64,000 nucleotides of DNA from Paracnuella aquatica (lineage in GTDB: Bacteria; Bacteroidota; Bacteroidia; Chitinophagales; Chitinophagaceae). The position numbers and the translations under genes were made by a program. Below the pieces are notes generated by a model that saw only the letters and a program-made list of their open reading frames with translations, had not been told where the DNA came from and made no database searches. Location: NCBI RefSeq assembly GCF_003332885.2, contig NZ_QOWJ01000008.1:150415-214414 (forward strand). Direction: 5' to 3'. The first letter of the stretch is position 1; the number at the start of each line of letters is the position of its first letter. This document shows positions 30,907 to 38,859 of this stretch, piece after piece.

Positions 30907-31344
30907 ATGAAGATTAACTGGGGCCACCGCATTGCAGGCGTGTACATTTTATTTGTTATTGGCATTTTATACCTCGTTTACCGGGCCAATAATGAAGAGC
31001 ACGACCTTGTTACCGAAGACTACTACGGCGAAGAGCTGAAATACCAATCTGTTATTGACCAAAAAGACCGCGTAGCACGGCTATCGGCACCGCCAAAAAT
31101 GGAAGTGTCGGGCGGCAAGCTGCTCGTGAGTTTTCCCACCGAATTTGATGGAACGCTAACCGAAGGCGAGTTGTATCTCTATTGCCCATCCAACCAGGGC
31201 AACGACCTACGGCGCAGCTTTTCGGTAACCAATGGCGCTTTTGCGTTGCAGTTGCCCAATGACATCCAAGGTTTGTACGACATTAAGCTGACCTGGAAAA
31301 GCGGCGGCAAAACCTATTTCCAGGAGCAAAAACAATTCTTTTAG
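30907..31344 (+). CDS. FixH family cbb3 oxidase assembly protein
   Basis: This 145-residue protein has one N-terminal membrane anchor (RIAGVYILFVIGILYLVYRA), the motif EDYYGEELKYQ that is typical of Bacteroidota FixH, and a periplasmic beta domain. FixH (CcoH) proteins help assemble the cbb3 oxidase, probably in copper or subunit handling. The frame is open to 30838, but ATG 30907 gives the normal FixH N-terminus. It is followed 2 bases later by a small membrane protein gene and then a SafE-like gene, a three-gene operon. The oxidase structural genes are 11 kb away on the other strand. Confidence 0.9.
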   Translation: MKINWGHRIAGVYILFVIGILYLVYRANNEEHDLVTEDYYGEELKYQSVIDQKDRVARLSAPPKMEVSGGKLLVSFPTEFDGTLTEGELYLYCPSNQGNDLRRSFSVTNGAFALQLPNDIQGLYDIKLTWKSGGKTYFQEQKQFF

Positions 31345-31346
31345 CC

Positions 31347-31667
31347 ATGAAAGCCTTCCAACAAAAAAACATTCTGAAATGGCTAGCAATGGCTTCACTG
31401 CTCGCCGCATTCTTGGTGCATTTTTCAACCGATTATGCTATTGGTGGCGCCTCGCCCCTTGCCCTGCTGCTGACGGCGGCTGGCGCTTTGGCCCTGCTAA
31501 AAAAAGCGGAACTGGTGGGCAGCCTGTTGCTGCTTTTTGCTGGCGGCTCCCTCCTTATTTTTCCGTTTTTAAATGTAGCACCGCTGGTGTACACGTTCCT
31601 GGCGCTGCCCATGTTGGTGTTGGGTTTGATCCAATCCATCGGCTGGTGGCAGCAGGAAAACAATTAG
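31347..31667 (+). CDS. Small membrane protein in the fixH operon
   Basis: This 106-residue protein has a short cytoplasmic start and four likely membrane spans of hydrophobic Leu, Ala and Gly, at about residues 12-28, 33-50, 55-75 and 80-99. I do not recognise the family. Its position between fixH and the SafE-like gene (2 bases after one, 7 before the other) makes a role in oxidase biogenesis likely, by association only. Confidence 0.75.
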   Translation: MKAFQQKNILKWLAMASLLAAFLVHFSTDYAIGGASPLALLLTAAGALALLKKAELVGSLLLLFAGGSLLIFPFLNVAPLVYTFLALPMLVLGLIQSIGWWQQENN

Positions 31668-31674
31668 CCGATTA

Positions 31675-32391
31675 ATGACCATTCCTGAAACTATATCAGC
31701 AGCTTTTGTGATGGGCGCCGTTGGCAGCCTGCACTGCATTGGCATGTGCGGCCCGCTGGCGCTGGCCTTGCCCATGGGTCACCGCAATGCAACGGGCAGA
31801 GCCGTAGGCGGCGCGTTGTACAACCTGGGCCGAATAACTACCTACGCGTTGCTGGGGCTGGTGCTTGGGCTGGCCGGTCAGGTTTTTCTTTCCGGAAAAG
31901 CCCAACAAGTATTTTCAATAGTGTTGGGTGCAGGCATTTTGATCTACGTGCTGACACCGGTAAAATGGAAAGGGCTGGCAGGACTTACCAATGCGACCAA
32001 CAAGCCCTTATTGAAATTGCGCGGTGCATTGGCCTCGCTTTTTAGCGCCCGGCATTATGGTGCGCATTACCTGATTGGCGTACTCAACGGCCTGCTGCCA
32101 TGCGGCCTCGTGTACCTCGCCATTACTTCTTCTTTTCTTACCGGTAGCGCAATCAAAGGCAGCCTGTTCATGGCCGCGTTTGGATTGGGTACTTTTCCGG
32201 CCATGCTGGCGGTGGTATTTTTTGGCAATTATATGAACCAGCAAATGCGGCTGCGGTTGCGCAAGGCGGTGCCCCTTTTCTTGTTGGTGATGGGTACGCT
32301 GTTGGTGCTGCGGGGGCTGAATTTGGGCATTCCTTTTATTAGCCCACAATTGCCGGAGTTAGCGAAGGGGAGTGCAGCGGCGTGTCATTAA
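31675..32391 (+). CDS. SafE/TauE-like membrane protein (UreH/CcoH-type cytochrome oxidase biogenesis)
   Basis: This 238-residue protein has six or more membrane spans and opens with MGAVGSLHCIGMCGPLALAL, where the CxxxC pair fits the DsbD-like/SafE family seen next to fixH in many Bacteroidota and Proteobacteria. A second Cys in NGLLPCGLVY pairs with the first region and suggests metal or thiol chemistry. The likely task is copper or redox handling for cbb3 assembly. Family members elsewhere include urease accessory UreH proteins, but no urease genes are present. It is the last gene of the fixH operon. Confidence 0.87.
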   Translation: MTIPETISAAFVMGAVGSLHCIGMCGPLALALPMGHRNATGRAVGGALYNLGRITTYALLGLVLGLAGQVFLSGKAQQVFSIVLGAGILIYVLTPVKWKGLAGLTNATNKPLLKLRGALASLFSARHYGAHYLIGVLNGLLPCGLVYLAITSSFLTGSAIKGSLFMAAFGLGTFPAMLAVVFFGNYMNQQMRLRLRKAVPLFLLVMGTLLVLRGLNLGIPFISPQLPELAKGSAAACH

Positions 32392-32508
32392 ACATTTTTA
32401 ATTAGCTGCAGATAGAAACCTTTTCTAAACTACCTCCCATAAGTCGACCAAGCTTATTTAGATTGATTTGTTCTTGCCACAAGTAAAATGGCATAGCCTG
32501 CTAGTGTT

Positions 32509-32593
32509 GTCATGCCGAACTTGTTTCGGCATCTCCTTGTCCTTTATTAAACTCCGCGAGATGCAGGAGATGCCGAAACAAGTTCGGCATGAC
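32509..32593. repeat. 29-bp perfect inverted repeat of the GTCATGCCGAAC type; 32392-32741 otherwise non-coding
   Basis: Arm 32509-32537 is exactly complementary to 32565-32593, with a 27-base centre. Each arm also contains its own short palindrome (GCCGAA...TTCGGC), so hairpin or cruciform folding is possible. The arms begin and end with GTCAT like the element at 6447-6652. Apart from this element and the terminator, nothing is seen in 32392-32741. Confidence 0.85.
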
Positions 32594-32693
32594 AGCGACG
32601 AAAGGTGGTAGTTGCATTTCGTATTGGCAAAAACGAAACAATAATGTTGATCGGGTCTTAATTATTCTTCCAAGCCAAAAAATTCGGAGCAAC

Positions 32694-32725
32694 AAAAAAG
32701 CCTCCGCAAATGCGGAGGCTTTTTT
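32694..32725 (-). terminator. Terminator of the alpha-oxoamine synthase gene
   Basis: AAAAAAGCCTCCGCA (32694-32708) and TGCGGAGGCTTTTTT (32711-32725) form a 15-bp perfect stem-loop that ends in a T run in either direction. It lies just after the minus-strand gene stop at 32742. Confidence 0.85.
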
Positions 32726-32741
32726 GATAAAATAAAAAGTT

Positions 32742-34001
32742 CTATCGTGCTTCGGCCATATCAGGGATGGCTTCAACTTTATATTCACCGGCATCCAGCT
32801 TGGCTTTTGTTTCGCTGAAGGCGTGGAGTGTTGCTTCAATATCAGCATCGGTGTGCACTGCTGTAGGAATCAGGCGGTAAATGATGTGCCCTTTTGGAAT
32901 TACCGGGTAAATCACCACCGAAGCAAAAATGCCATAGTTTTCACGGAGGTCCATGGCCATAGCTGTGGCTTCTTCTACCCCACCCAGCATGTACACCGGC
33001 GTTACCATGGTATCGGTTTTACCAATGTCAAAACCACGCTCCTTTAAACCGGCTTGCAGTTTCAGGGCATTGTCCCACAGCTTTTGGCGCAGTTCGGGCA
33101 TGGTGCGCAGCATTTCCAGGCGCTTCAGGTTGCCGATAACAATCGGCATCGGCAGGCTCTTGGCAAAAATCTGGCTGCGGATGTTGTAGCGGATATAATC
33201 GATGATGGTGCGGTCGCCGGCAACAAATGCACCGATCGACGCCATCGATTTGGCAAAAGTGGAAAAATACAGGTCGATGCCGTCCTGCACACCCTGTGCT
33301 TCGCCGGCACCAGCGCCGGTTTCGCCCAAAGTACCAAAGCCATGCGCATCATCCACCAGCAGGCGGAAATCGTACTGATTTTTCAGCGCAACAATTTCTT
33401 TCAGTTTGCCCTGGTCACCGGCCATGCCAAACACGCCTTCGGTGATCACCAGGATACCGCCGGCATTTTGTTTTTCGATCAATGCGGTGGCACGCTGCAT
33501 TTGCTTTTCAAAATCTACCAGGTCGTTGTGCTTGAACACAAAGCGCTGGCCTACATGCAGGCGCAAACCGTCAATGATGCAGGCGTGGCTTTCGGAGTCG
33601 TACACCACCACATCGTGGCGGCTGCACAGCGTATCGATGATGGACACCATGCCCTGGTAGCCAAAGTTGAGCAGGGCTGCGTCTTCTTTACTTACAAACT
33701 GGGCCAGTTCTTTTTCGAGCTGCTCGTGGTAATTGGAGTTGCCGCTCATCATGCGGGCACCCATGGGGTAAGCCAAACCAAAGTTTTCGGATGCATCGGC
33801 ATCGGCCTTGCGGATATCGGGGTGGTTGGCCAAACCCAGGTAGTTGTTGAGGCTCCAAACTACAACTTGCTTGCCGCGGAATTGCATGCGGCTGCCGATG
33901 TCGCCTTCGAGTTTAGGAAATGCAAAGTAACCATGGGCACGTTCCCGGTGCTGACCCAAAGGGCCGTAGTTTTTCACGAGTCGCTCAAAGATATCTGCCA
34001 T
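32742..34001 (-). CDS. Alpha-oxoamine synthase (serine palmitoyltransferase-like PLP enzyme)
   Basis: This 419-residue protein belongs to the alpha-oxoamine synthase family, which condenses an amino acid with an acyl-CoA. It shows SLNNYLGLANHPDI, GARMMSGNSNYHEQLE, the cofactor motif DDAHGFGTLG (residues 217-226) and the PLP-binding Lys251 in FAKSMASIGAF. The phrase around Lys251 resembles serine palmitoyltransferase more than KBL or BioF, and Bacteroidota use such enzymes for sphingolipid or sulfonolipid base synthesis. Glycine C-acetyltransferase remains possible. The start at 34001 is supported by a promoter-like box further upstream (34073-34080); the frame is open to 34085. Confidence 0.85.
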   Translation of the reverse strand: MADIFERLVKNYGPLGQHRERAHGYFAFPKLEGDIGSRMQFRGKQVVVWSLNNYLGLANHPDIRKADADASENFGLAYPMGARMMSGNSNYHEQLEKELAQFVSKEDAALLNFGYQGMVSIIDTLCSRHDVVVYDSESHACIIDGLRLHVGQRFVFKHNDLVDFEKQMQRATALIEKQNAGGILVITEGVFGMAGDQGKLKEIVALKNQYDFRLLVDDAHGFGTLGETGAGAGEAQGVQDGIDLYFSTFAKSMASIGAFVAGDRTIIDYIRYNIRSQIFAKSLPMPIVIGNLKRLEMLRTMPELRQKLWDNALKLQAGLKERGFDIGKTDTMVTPVYMLGGVEEATAMAMDLRENYGIFASVVIYPVIPKGHIIYRLIPTAVHTDADIEATLHAFSETKAKLDAGEYKVEAIPDMAEAR

Positions 34002-34072
34002 ATAGGGGTAAATTGAAGGTATTTGATGCTGAACAATTGGGGCATGGGCCAAGCCCAGCCGCAAAATTGGCG

Positions 34073-34080
34073 CAAAAATA
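34073..34080 (-). promoter_or_regulatory. Candidate -7 box for the oxoamine synthase gene
   Basis: On the minus strand TATTTTTG matches TAnnTTTG, 71 bases upstream of the ATG at 34001. No -33 box is seen. Confidence 0.35.
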
Positions 34081-34385
34081 AGCAATTGTAGCAGATGTGT
34101 TGGTGACCTGCGCCCCTATTTGTGAACATATTGGCCCTCCAGTGGATACCTGTTTTGGTTGCGGCACAACTGTATTGGTTTTAAAAATGGGGTGATAAAA
34201 GTTGCATCTGCGTTTAAAAGAAAAGATCAGCAGCGGATCGGGACGATGAACGGAGCGTCGCAGCAGGCGTTGCGTGACGCATTGTTGTTGGTTTACAAAA
34301 TTGTTAATCTGTTAGGTAAATTTTCAGCCACATCAATTAATCCTTACCAAATGGGGCGCCGGGTGGCAGGTAAGCGGCACAACCG

Positions 34386-34393
34386 TATTTTTG
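34386..34393 (+). promoter_or_regulatory. Candidate -7 box for pafA; 34002-34414 is otherwise non-coding
   Basis: TATTTTTG matches TAnnTTTG, 21 bases before the pafA ATG, which gives a very short leader. No TTTG -33 box is present. No gene was found in the 413-base divergent region that contains it. Confidence 0.4.
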
Positions 34394-34414
34394 GGGCCCT
34401 AAAATAATTGCCTG

Positions 34415-36049
34415 ATGATCAGCCGCACCCGGTTCATTGCACTTCTTTTATTGTTTTGTTGTACGCTGCCAGCCGCCGCACAAAAACCAAAATTGGTGGT
34501 GGGCGTGGTGGTAGACCAAATGCGTTGGGACTACCTGTACCGCTACCAGGACCGCTATATTGCCGATGGCTTTAAACGCTTGCTGCGCGAAGGTTTCAGC
34601 TGCGAAAACACGCTGATCCCGTACACGCCAACTTATACCGCCCCCGGCCATACCTGTGTGTACACCGGCTCAGTCCCATCGCTGCACGGCATTGTAGGCA
34701 ACAACTGGTATAGCCGCGAACTGGGCCGCTCGGTGTATTGCACGGAAGACGATTCGGTACAAACAGTGGGCAGTACATCAACCGCCGGCAAACAATCGCC
34801 GCGCAACATGTGGGCTAGTACCATTACCGACGAACTGCGCCTGGCGAATAATTTTACCGGCAAAACCATTGGCATTGCACTGAAAGACCGCGGCGCTATT
34901 TTGCCGGCAGGCCACACAGCCAATGCTGCTTACTGGTTTGACAATGCCAGCGGCGGCTTTATCACCAGCACTTTTTACATGCAACAATTGCCGCAATGGG
35001 TGCAGCAGTTCAATGGCCGCAAACTGCCCGACCAATACCTGAAAGGCAACTGGAAAACCTTGTTCCCCCTCAACACATACCGCCAAAGCACCGCCGACGA
35101 TAAGCCATATGAAGGCCGGCTAAATGGAGAGGACAATGCATTTGACCACATTACAGAATCGCTTACCAATAACCGTTATGATGTGTTCCGGCATACGCCA
35201 TGGGGCAACAGCTACACTTTTGAAATGGCAAAAGCGGCTATTGAAGGCGAGCAACTGGGCACCGGGAAAGCGACCGATTTCCTGGCCCTTTCGTTTTCGT
35301 CACCCGATTATATCGGGCATACATTTGGGCCTAACTCCATTGAAGTGGAAGACACTTACCTCCGCTTTGACCGCGAGTTTGCAACGTTTTTAAAATACCT
35401 GGATCAAAAGATCGGCAAAGGGCAATACCTGTTGTTTTTGACGGCTGACCATGGCGTGGCGCATGTGCCGGCTTTTGCACAAGAACATAAAATACCGGGC
35501 GGTGTAACCACCGAACGCAACCTGCGCCAACGGCTGAATGATGCGCTGCAGCAGGAATTCAACACGGCCAACATTGTGCTCACCATTTACAACGACCAGG
35601 TGTTTTTGAACAACGATGTAGTAGCAAAAGCTGGCTTGAACCGGTCTGCGGTAAAGACTTCCATCATTCGTGAACTGCTGAAAACCGGTGCCGTATCGAA
35701 AGCATTTGACTTGGAAAGCATCAATGCGGCCAACCTGCCCGAGAAGCTGCACATGATGGTAGTGAACGGATATAACCAGCGACTGAGCGGCGATGTGCAA
35801 TACATTTACAAGCCCCAATGGTTTGACGGCGGCACCACAGGTACCACGCATGGTTTGTGGAACCCCTACGACTCCCATATTCCGCTGGTGTGGTTTGGCT
35901 GGAACATCAAACCAGGCAAGCTAAACCGTGAAACCTACATGACCGACATTGCGCCTACGCTGGCGGCTATGCTGCAGGTACAAATGCCAAACGCCAACAT
36001 CGGGCATGTAATCACGGAAATTACGTCATCACAGCCCGCAGCGAAATAG
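34415..36049 (+). CDS. pafA: PafA-type alkaline phosphatase (phosphate-irrepressible)
   Basis: This 544-residue enzyme has a signal peptide (residues 1-22) and an alkaline phosphatase superfamily domain. The nucleophile is Thr75 in TPTYTAPGHT, followed by Asn96 in HGIVGNNWY and the PafA pair Lys157 and Arg159 in ALKDRGAILPAGH. These are the residues that define PafA of Elizabethkingia and Flavobacterium, a phosphate monoesterase active even when phosphate is plentiful. Asp and His zinc ligands occur in DQMRWDY, SSPDYIGHTFGP and TADHGVAHVP. It is secreted to the periplasm or beyond. It is a lone gene with its own -7 box and terminator. Confidence 0.93.
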   Translation: MISRTRFIALLLLFCCTLPAAAQKPKLVVGVVVDQMRWDYLYRYQDRYIADGFKRLLREGFSCENTLIPYTPTYTAPGHTCVYTGSVPSLHGIVGNNWYSRELGRSVYCTEDDSVQTVGSTSTAGKQSPRNMWASTITDELRLANNFTGKTIGIALKDRGAILPAGHTANAAYWFDNASGGFITSTFYMQQLPQWVQQFNGRKLPDQYLKGNWKTLFPLNTYRQSTADDKPYEGRLNGEDNAFDHITESLTNNRYDVFRHTPWGNSYTFEMAKAAIEGEQLGTGKATDFLALSFSSPDYIGHTFGPNSIEVEDTYLRFDREFATFLKYLDQKIGKGQYLLFLTADHGVAHVPAFAQEHKIPGGVTTERNLRQRLNDALQQEFNTANIVLTIYNDQVFLNNDVVAKAGLNRSAVKTSIIRELLKTGAVSKAFDLESINAANLPEKLHMMVVNGYNQRLSGDVQYIYKPQWFDGGTTGTTHGLWNPYDSHIPLVWFGWNIKPGKLNRETYMTDIAPTLAAMLQVQMPNANIGHVITEITSSQPAAK

Positions 36050-36069
36050 ATTGAGCTGAATTTATTGGA

Positions 36070-36104
36070 AGTCCGCAACGGTAAAAGGTTGCGGACTTTT
36101 TTTT
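36070..36104 (+). terminator. Rho-independent terminator after pafA
   Basis: AGTCCGCAAC (36070-36079) pairs perfectly with GTTGCGGACT (36088-36097), with an 8-base loop and T residues at 36097-36104. Confidence 0.9.
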
Positions 36105-36177
36105 GCACTATATGCAAAAGAATTTGTGAATTAAAGAAGCTATGACACAACTGAAATGAGTTGAAAAACGGCTCGTC

Positions 36178-36969
36178 TTACTTCTTCTTTGTAAAAGCAG
36201 GCGAAACGCTTGGCTGCTTTTCGGGCAGATTTTTCCAATAGCGGCGCGGCATATGCTGTACATGCAGCTTTGTATTTTTCCGGGCGGCAATGTTTACGCT
36301 TTTAAAATACTGTTGCCACAGCGCCTGGTACGCGGCTTCGTTTGGCGCATGGGCAGGCGCAATATTGTGCTCGTCGATCTTATCTTCAAAGGAAATGTCC
36401 ACTTCAGCTACGGTGCTGCCATCATAGTAAATGCCATACTTGCGGCGGGTGTCGTAAATCATCCAGCGCTGGTCGGCATAACGGGCCTCAAAATGCGGTG
36501 ATATGATGGGCAGTACGTCATGATCGGGTTCAATGAATGCGCAATACATTCCGTCGGCTGTTTCCTGGAACCGCACAAAAGCTTCCATGCGGTGCTTTTC
36601 GCGCCACACCCGCCGTGCAGTTTGCACTACGTACAAAACCGATGCATGCCCCAGGTCGTCTTCCATATTGCCGCCCGATGCAAATGCATAGCGGATATAA
36701 GCCAGCAAATGTCCTTCGCTTTCGGCTTCTTCCGATAAAAAGGCGCGGTACAGTGCAGTTGTAGCCTCGACCGACAGGATCCGCTCCAGCCCTTTCCACA
36801 CCCGCTGGCTGTGCACCTGTTCCATCCGTGCATGGTGCACGGTGGCAAACAGGTTGCCATTGAACCGATGCTCCGGCACAATCTGCGCATCAGTAAACTT
36901 ATACTCATACACATCAAACACGGCACACAAAAAGCCATCCCAAGAACCGTCGTAGAGCACTGTTTGCAT
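36178..36969 (-). CDS. TIGR03915 family protein (putative DNA metabolism, DUF4130)
   Basis: This 263-residue protein matches the TIGR03915/DUF4130 pattern: VLYDGSWDGFLCAVFDVYE at the start, VWKGLERILS, HLLAYIRYAF and a central ASVLYVVQTARRVWREKHRMEAFVRF. The family is almost always next to the TIGR03916 radical SAM gene and in some bacteria is fused to a uracil-DNA-glycosylase-like domain. That fusion is absent here: the protein ends with a short Lys-rich tail. The catalytic role is unknown; the pairing suggests a DNA repair or modification step. It is the downstream gene of the pair, 115 bases after the radical SAM gene, with a 16-bp inverted repeat in the gap. Confidence 0.9.
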   Translation of the reverse strand: MQTVLYDGSWDGFLCAVFDVYEYKFTDAQIVPEHRFNGNLFATVHHARMEQVHSQRVWKGLERILSVEATTALYRAFLSEEAESEGHLLAYIRYAFASGGNMEDDLGHASVLYVVQTARRVWREKHRMEAFVRFQETADGMYCAFIEPDHDVLPIISPHFEARYADQRWMIYDTRRKYGIYYDGSTVAEVDISFEDKIDEHNIAPAHAPNEAAYQALWQQYFKSVNIAARKNTKLHVQHMPRRYWKNLPEKQPSVSPAFTKKK

Positions 36970-36977
36970 GGAGTGAG

Positions 36978-37082
36978 GTTTAAAGTTTCAGGTCTAAGGT
37001 TGAAGGTTTGAGGTTTAGTTTAAATGCAAAATGAACTAGTTGTCAGCAAACAACTTTGAACGTTAAACCTGAAACTTTAAAC
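36978..37082. repeat. Low-complexity inverted repeat between the TIGR03915 and TIGR03916 genes
   Basis: GTTTAAAGTTTCAGGT (36978-36993) is exactly complementary to 37067-37082. The interior contains related phrases (AAGGTTGAAGGTTTGAGGTTT). It lies inside a predicted two-gene operon, and no T run follows on the minus strand. Confidence 0.8.
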
Positions 37083-37084
37083 TG

Positions 37085-38341
37085 CTAAAACAACTGCAGT
37101 TGCGGTGAGTGGTTGGGTGCATATTTGCTGTGCGATGTTTGCAAAATAAAATTGCGGATCTGTTGCGGTGTATAATCTTTGCGCTGGAAATCATCCACCC
37201 GCATATTGATAAAATACTTGGCCCTGTTGGCGGCGATGTTGAACTTTTTCAAATGCTCCCAATTGAGCTTTCCAAACCTGCGGGCCTTCCATATTTTTTC
37301 CGCTGTTTTTACACCAATACCCGGAATGCGCTTGATCACATTGAGGTCGGCTTTGTTGATGTCAACGGGAAACTGGTCGAGGTGGCGCAAAGCCCAGTTC
37401 AATTTGGGATCAATCTGCATGTCCAGAAAAGGATCTTCCGGCGAGATCAGTTCATCCACATCAAAATCGTAAAAGCGCAGCAGCCAGTCGGCCTGGTACA
37501 AGCGGTTTTCCCGCACCATCGGCACCGGCGTGCCCAGCGCAGGCAGGCGGTTGTCGTTGGAGATGGGCACATAGCCGGAATAAAACACCCGCTTCAATTC
37601 CATTTTCTTATACAACCCGTCCGACAGTTTTAAAATCTGCCAGTCGCTTTCCGGTGTAGCCCCAATCACAATCTGTGTGCTTTGCCCTGCCGGCGCAAAC
37701 AGCGGCGCAGCCTGCAATACCTTGCGTTCATCGCGGTTGGCTTTAATCCCATTTTGCAGCACCTTCATCGGTTGCACCATTTCCTTGCGGCTTTTATCCG
37801 GCGCCAGTAGCTGCAGGCTTTGCTCGGTGGGCACTTCCAGGTTCACACTCAGGCGGTCGGCGTATGAGCCCGCCTCCCTGATCAAATCATCGGAAGCACC
37901 GGGTATTGCTTTCAGGTGAATATAACCGTTGAAGTTTTCCTCGGTACGCAGCTTTTTGGCAATGCGCACCAGGCGCTCCATTGTAAAATCGGGGTCTGAA
38001 AAAATGCCGGAACTAAGGAACAGTCCTTCGATATAATTGCGCCGGTAAAAATTAATGGTCAGGTCTACCACTTCCTGTACGGTAAATGCGGCCCGCTTGA
38101 TGTCGTTGCTTTTGCGGCTAACGCAATAGGCACAATCGTAGACGCAATGATTCGTGAGCAGGATTTTCAGCAGCGACACACAGCGGCCATCCTCGGTATA
38201 AGCATGACAAATACCCATTCCTTCGGCATTGCCCAACCCGCCATTTTCGTTCTTTCTGTTGCTGCCGCTGCTGGAGCAGGAAACATCATACTTGGCGGCA
38301 TCGGCCAGTATTGAAAGCTTTTCCAAAACCCGTTCATTCAT
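37085..38341 (-). CDS. TIGR03916 putative DNA modification/repair radical SAM protein
   Basis: This 418-residue protein has the radical SAM cluster motif CxxxCxxC at Cys66, Cys70 and Cys73 (HCVYDCAYC). It also has LFLSSGIFSDPDFTMERL and, near residue 335, a helix-hairpin-helix DNA-binding segment (VIKRIPGIGVKTAEKIWKA). Those two features together define TIGR03916. The reaction is not known. The HhH segment and the tight pairing with TIGR03915 point to chemistry on DNA, such as base repair or modification. It is the upstream gene of the pair. The 518 bases upstream hold no gene but have two palindromes. Confidence 0.92.
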   Translation of the reverse strand: MNERVLEKLSILADAAKYDVSCSSSGSNRKNENGGLGNAEGMGICHAYTEDGRCVSLLKILLTNHCVYDCAYCVSRKSNDIKRAAFTVQEVVDLTINFYRRNYIEGLFLSSGIFSDPDFTMERLVRIAKKLRTEENFNGYIHLKAIPGASDDLIREAGSYADRLSVNLEVPTEQSLQLLAPDKSRKEMVQPMKVLQNGIKANRDERKVLQAAPLFAPAGQSTQIVIGATPESDWQILKLSDGLYKKMELKRVFYSGYVPISNDNRLPALGTPVPMVRENRLYQADWLLRFYDFDVDELISPEDPFLDMQIDPKLNWALRHLDQFPVDINKADLNVIKRIPGIGVKTAEKIWKARRFGKLNWEHLKKFNIAANRAKYFINMRVDDFQRKDYTPQQIRNFILQTSHSKYAPNHSPQLQLF

Positions 38342-38859
38342 GCTTTTCGTTGAGGGTCAAAAATACTAAATATTGTAGCAATCAAATCTTAAATGATTAC
38401 AAACAGACGGGATAAGTAGTTGAGACGCAATATTTTTTGTTTAAGTTTATTTTATATTAAAACAAAATTGTTGAACAATTGGATTTAGGTTTGCATATGC
38501 TTTTTTAGGGAACGAATGGAGGCTTAAGTGAGATTGACGTTTATAGATTTTGCAAAAACTGCAGTAGCAAGCGGATAACGAAGTTGGCGCAATTGAAATC
38601 CTTCCAGTGTATTAGATTTTCATTATAGCGGAAGTAAAAGATCCCTATGTAATTGCACATGATCATGTCGCTTCGAAAAAACGCATCATGTGCACGCATA
38701 TTCGTTAATTGTTGCAACATGCAATACAGTGATCACTGCTATTGTACATCGCATAGCAATGGACGCAATGATTAATGAAGGCACAGTTTTATATTTGACC
38801 TGATAAACCCTAACCAACATCAGCATGCACTGCAGGCTGAAACAAAACGAAGCGCAAAC
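38342..38859. promoter_or_regulatory. Intergenic region with two GATC-centred palindromes and a -7 box
   Basis: Two 12-bp perfect palindromes, ACATGATCATGT (38657-38668) and CAGTGATCACTG (38727-38738), sit 70 bases apart. The first lies within a 9-bp inverted pair GCACATGAT (38655-38663) and ATCATGTGC (38685-38693). The second is extended by CAATA/TATTG with one bulge. TATATTTG at 38790-38797 is a good -7 box for the kinase gene. No coding sequence was found here. Confidence 0.55.

Noticed and set aside
33054-34016. A 320-codon plus-strand frame opposite the oxoamine synthase
   Set aside because: Antisense to a complete PLP enzyme; no protein features.
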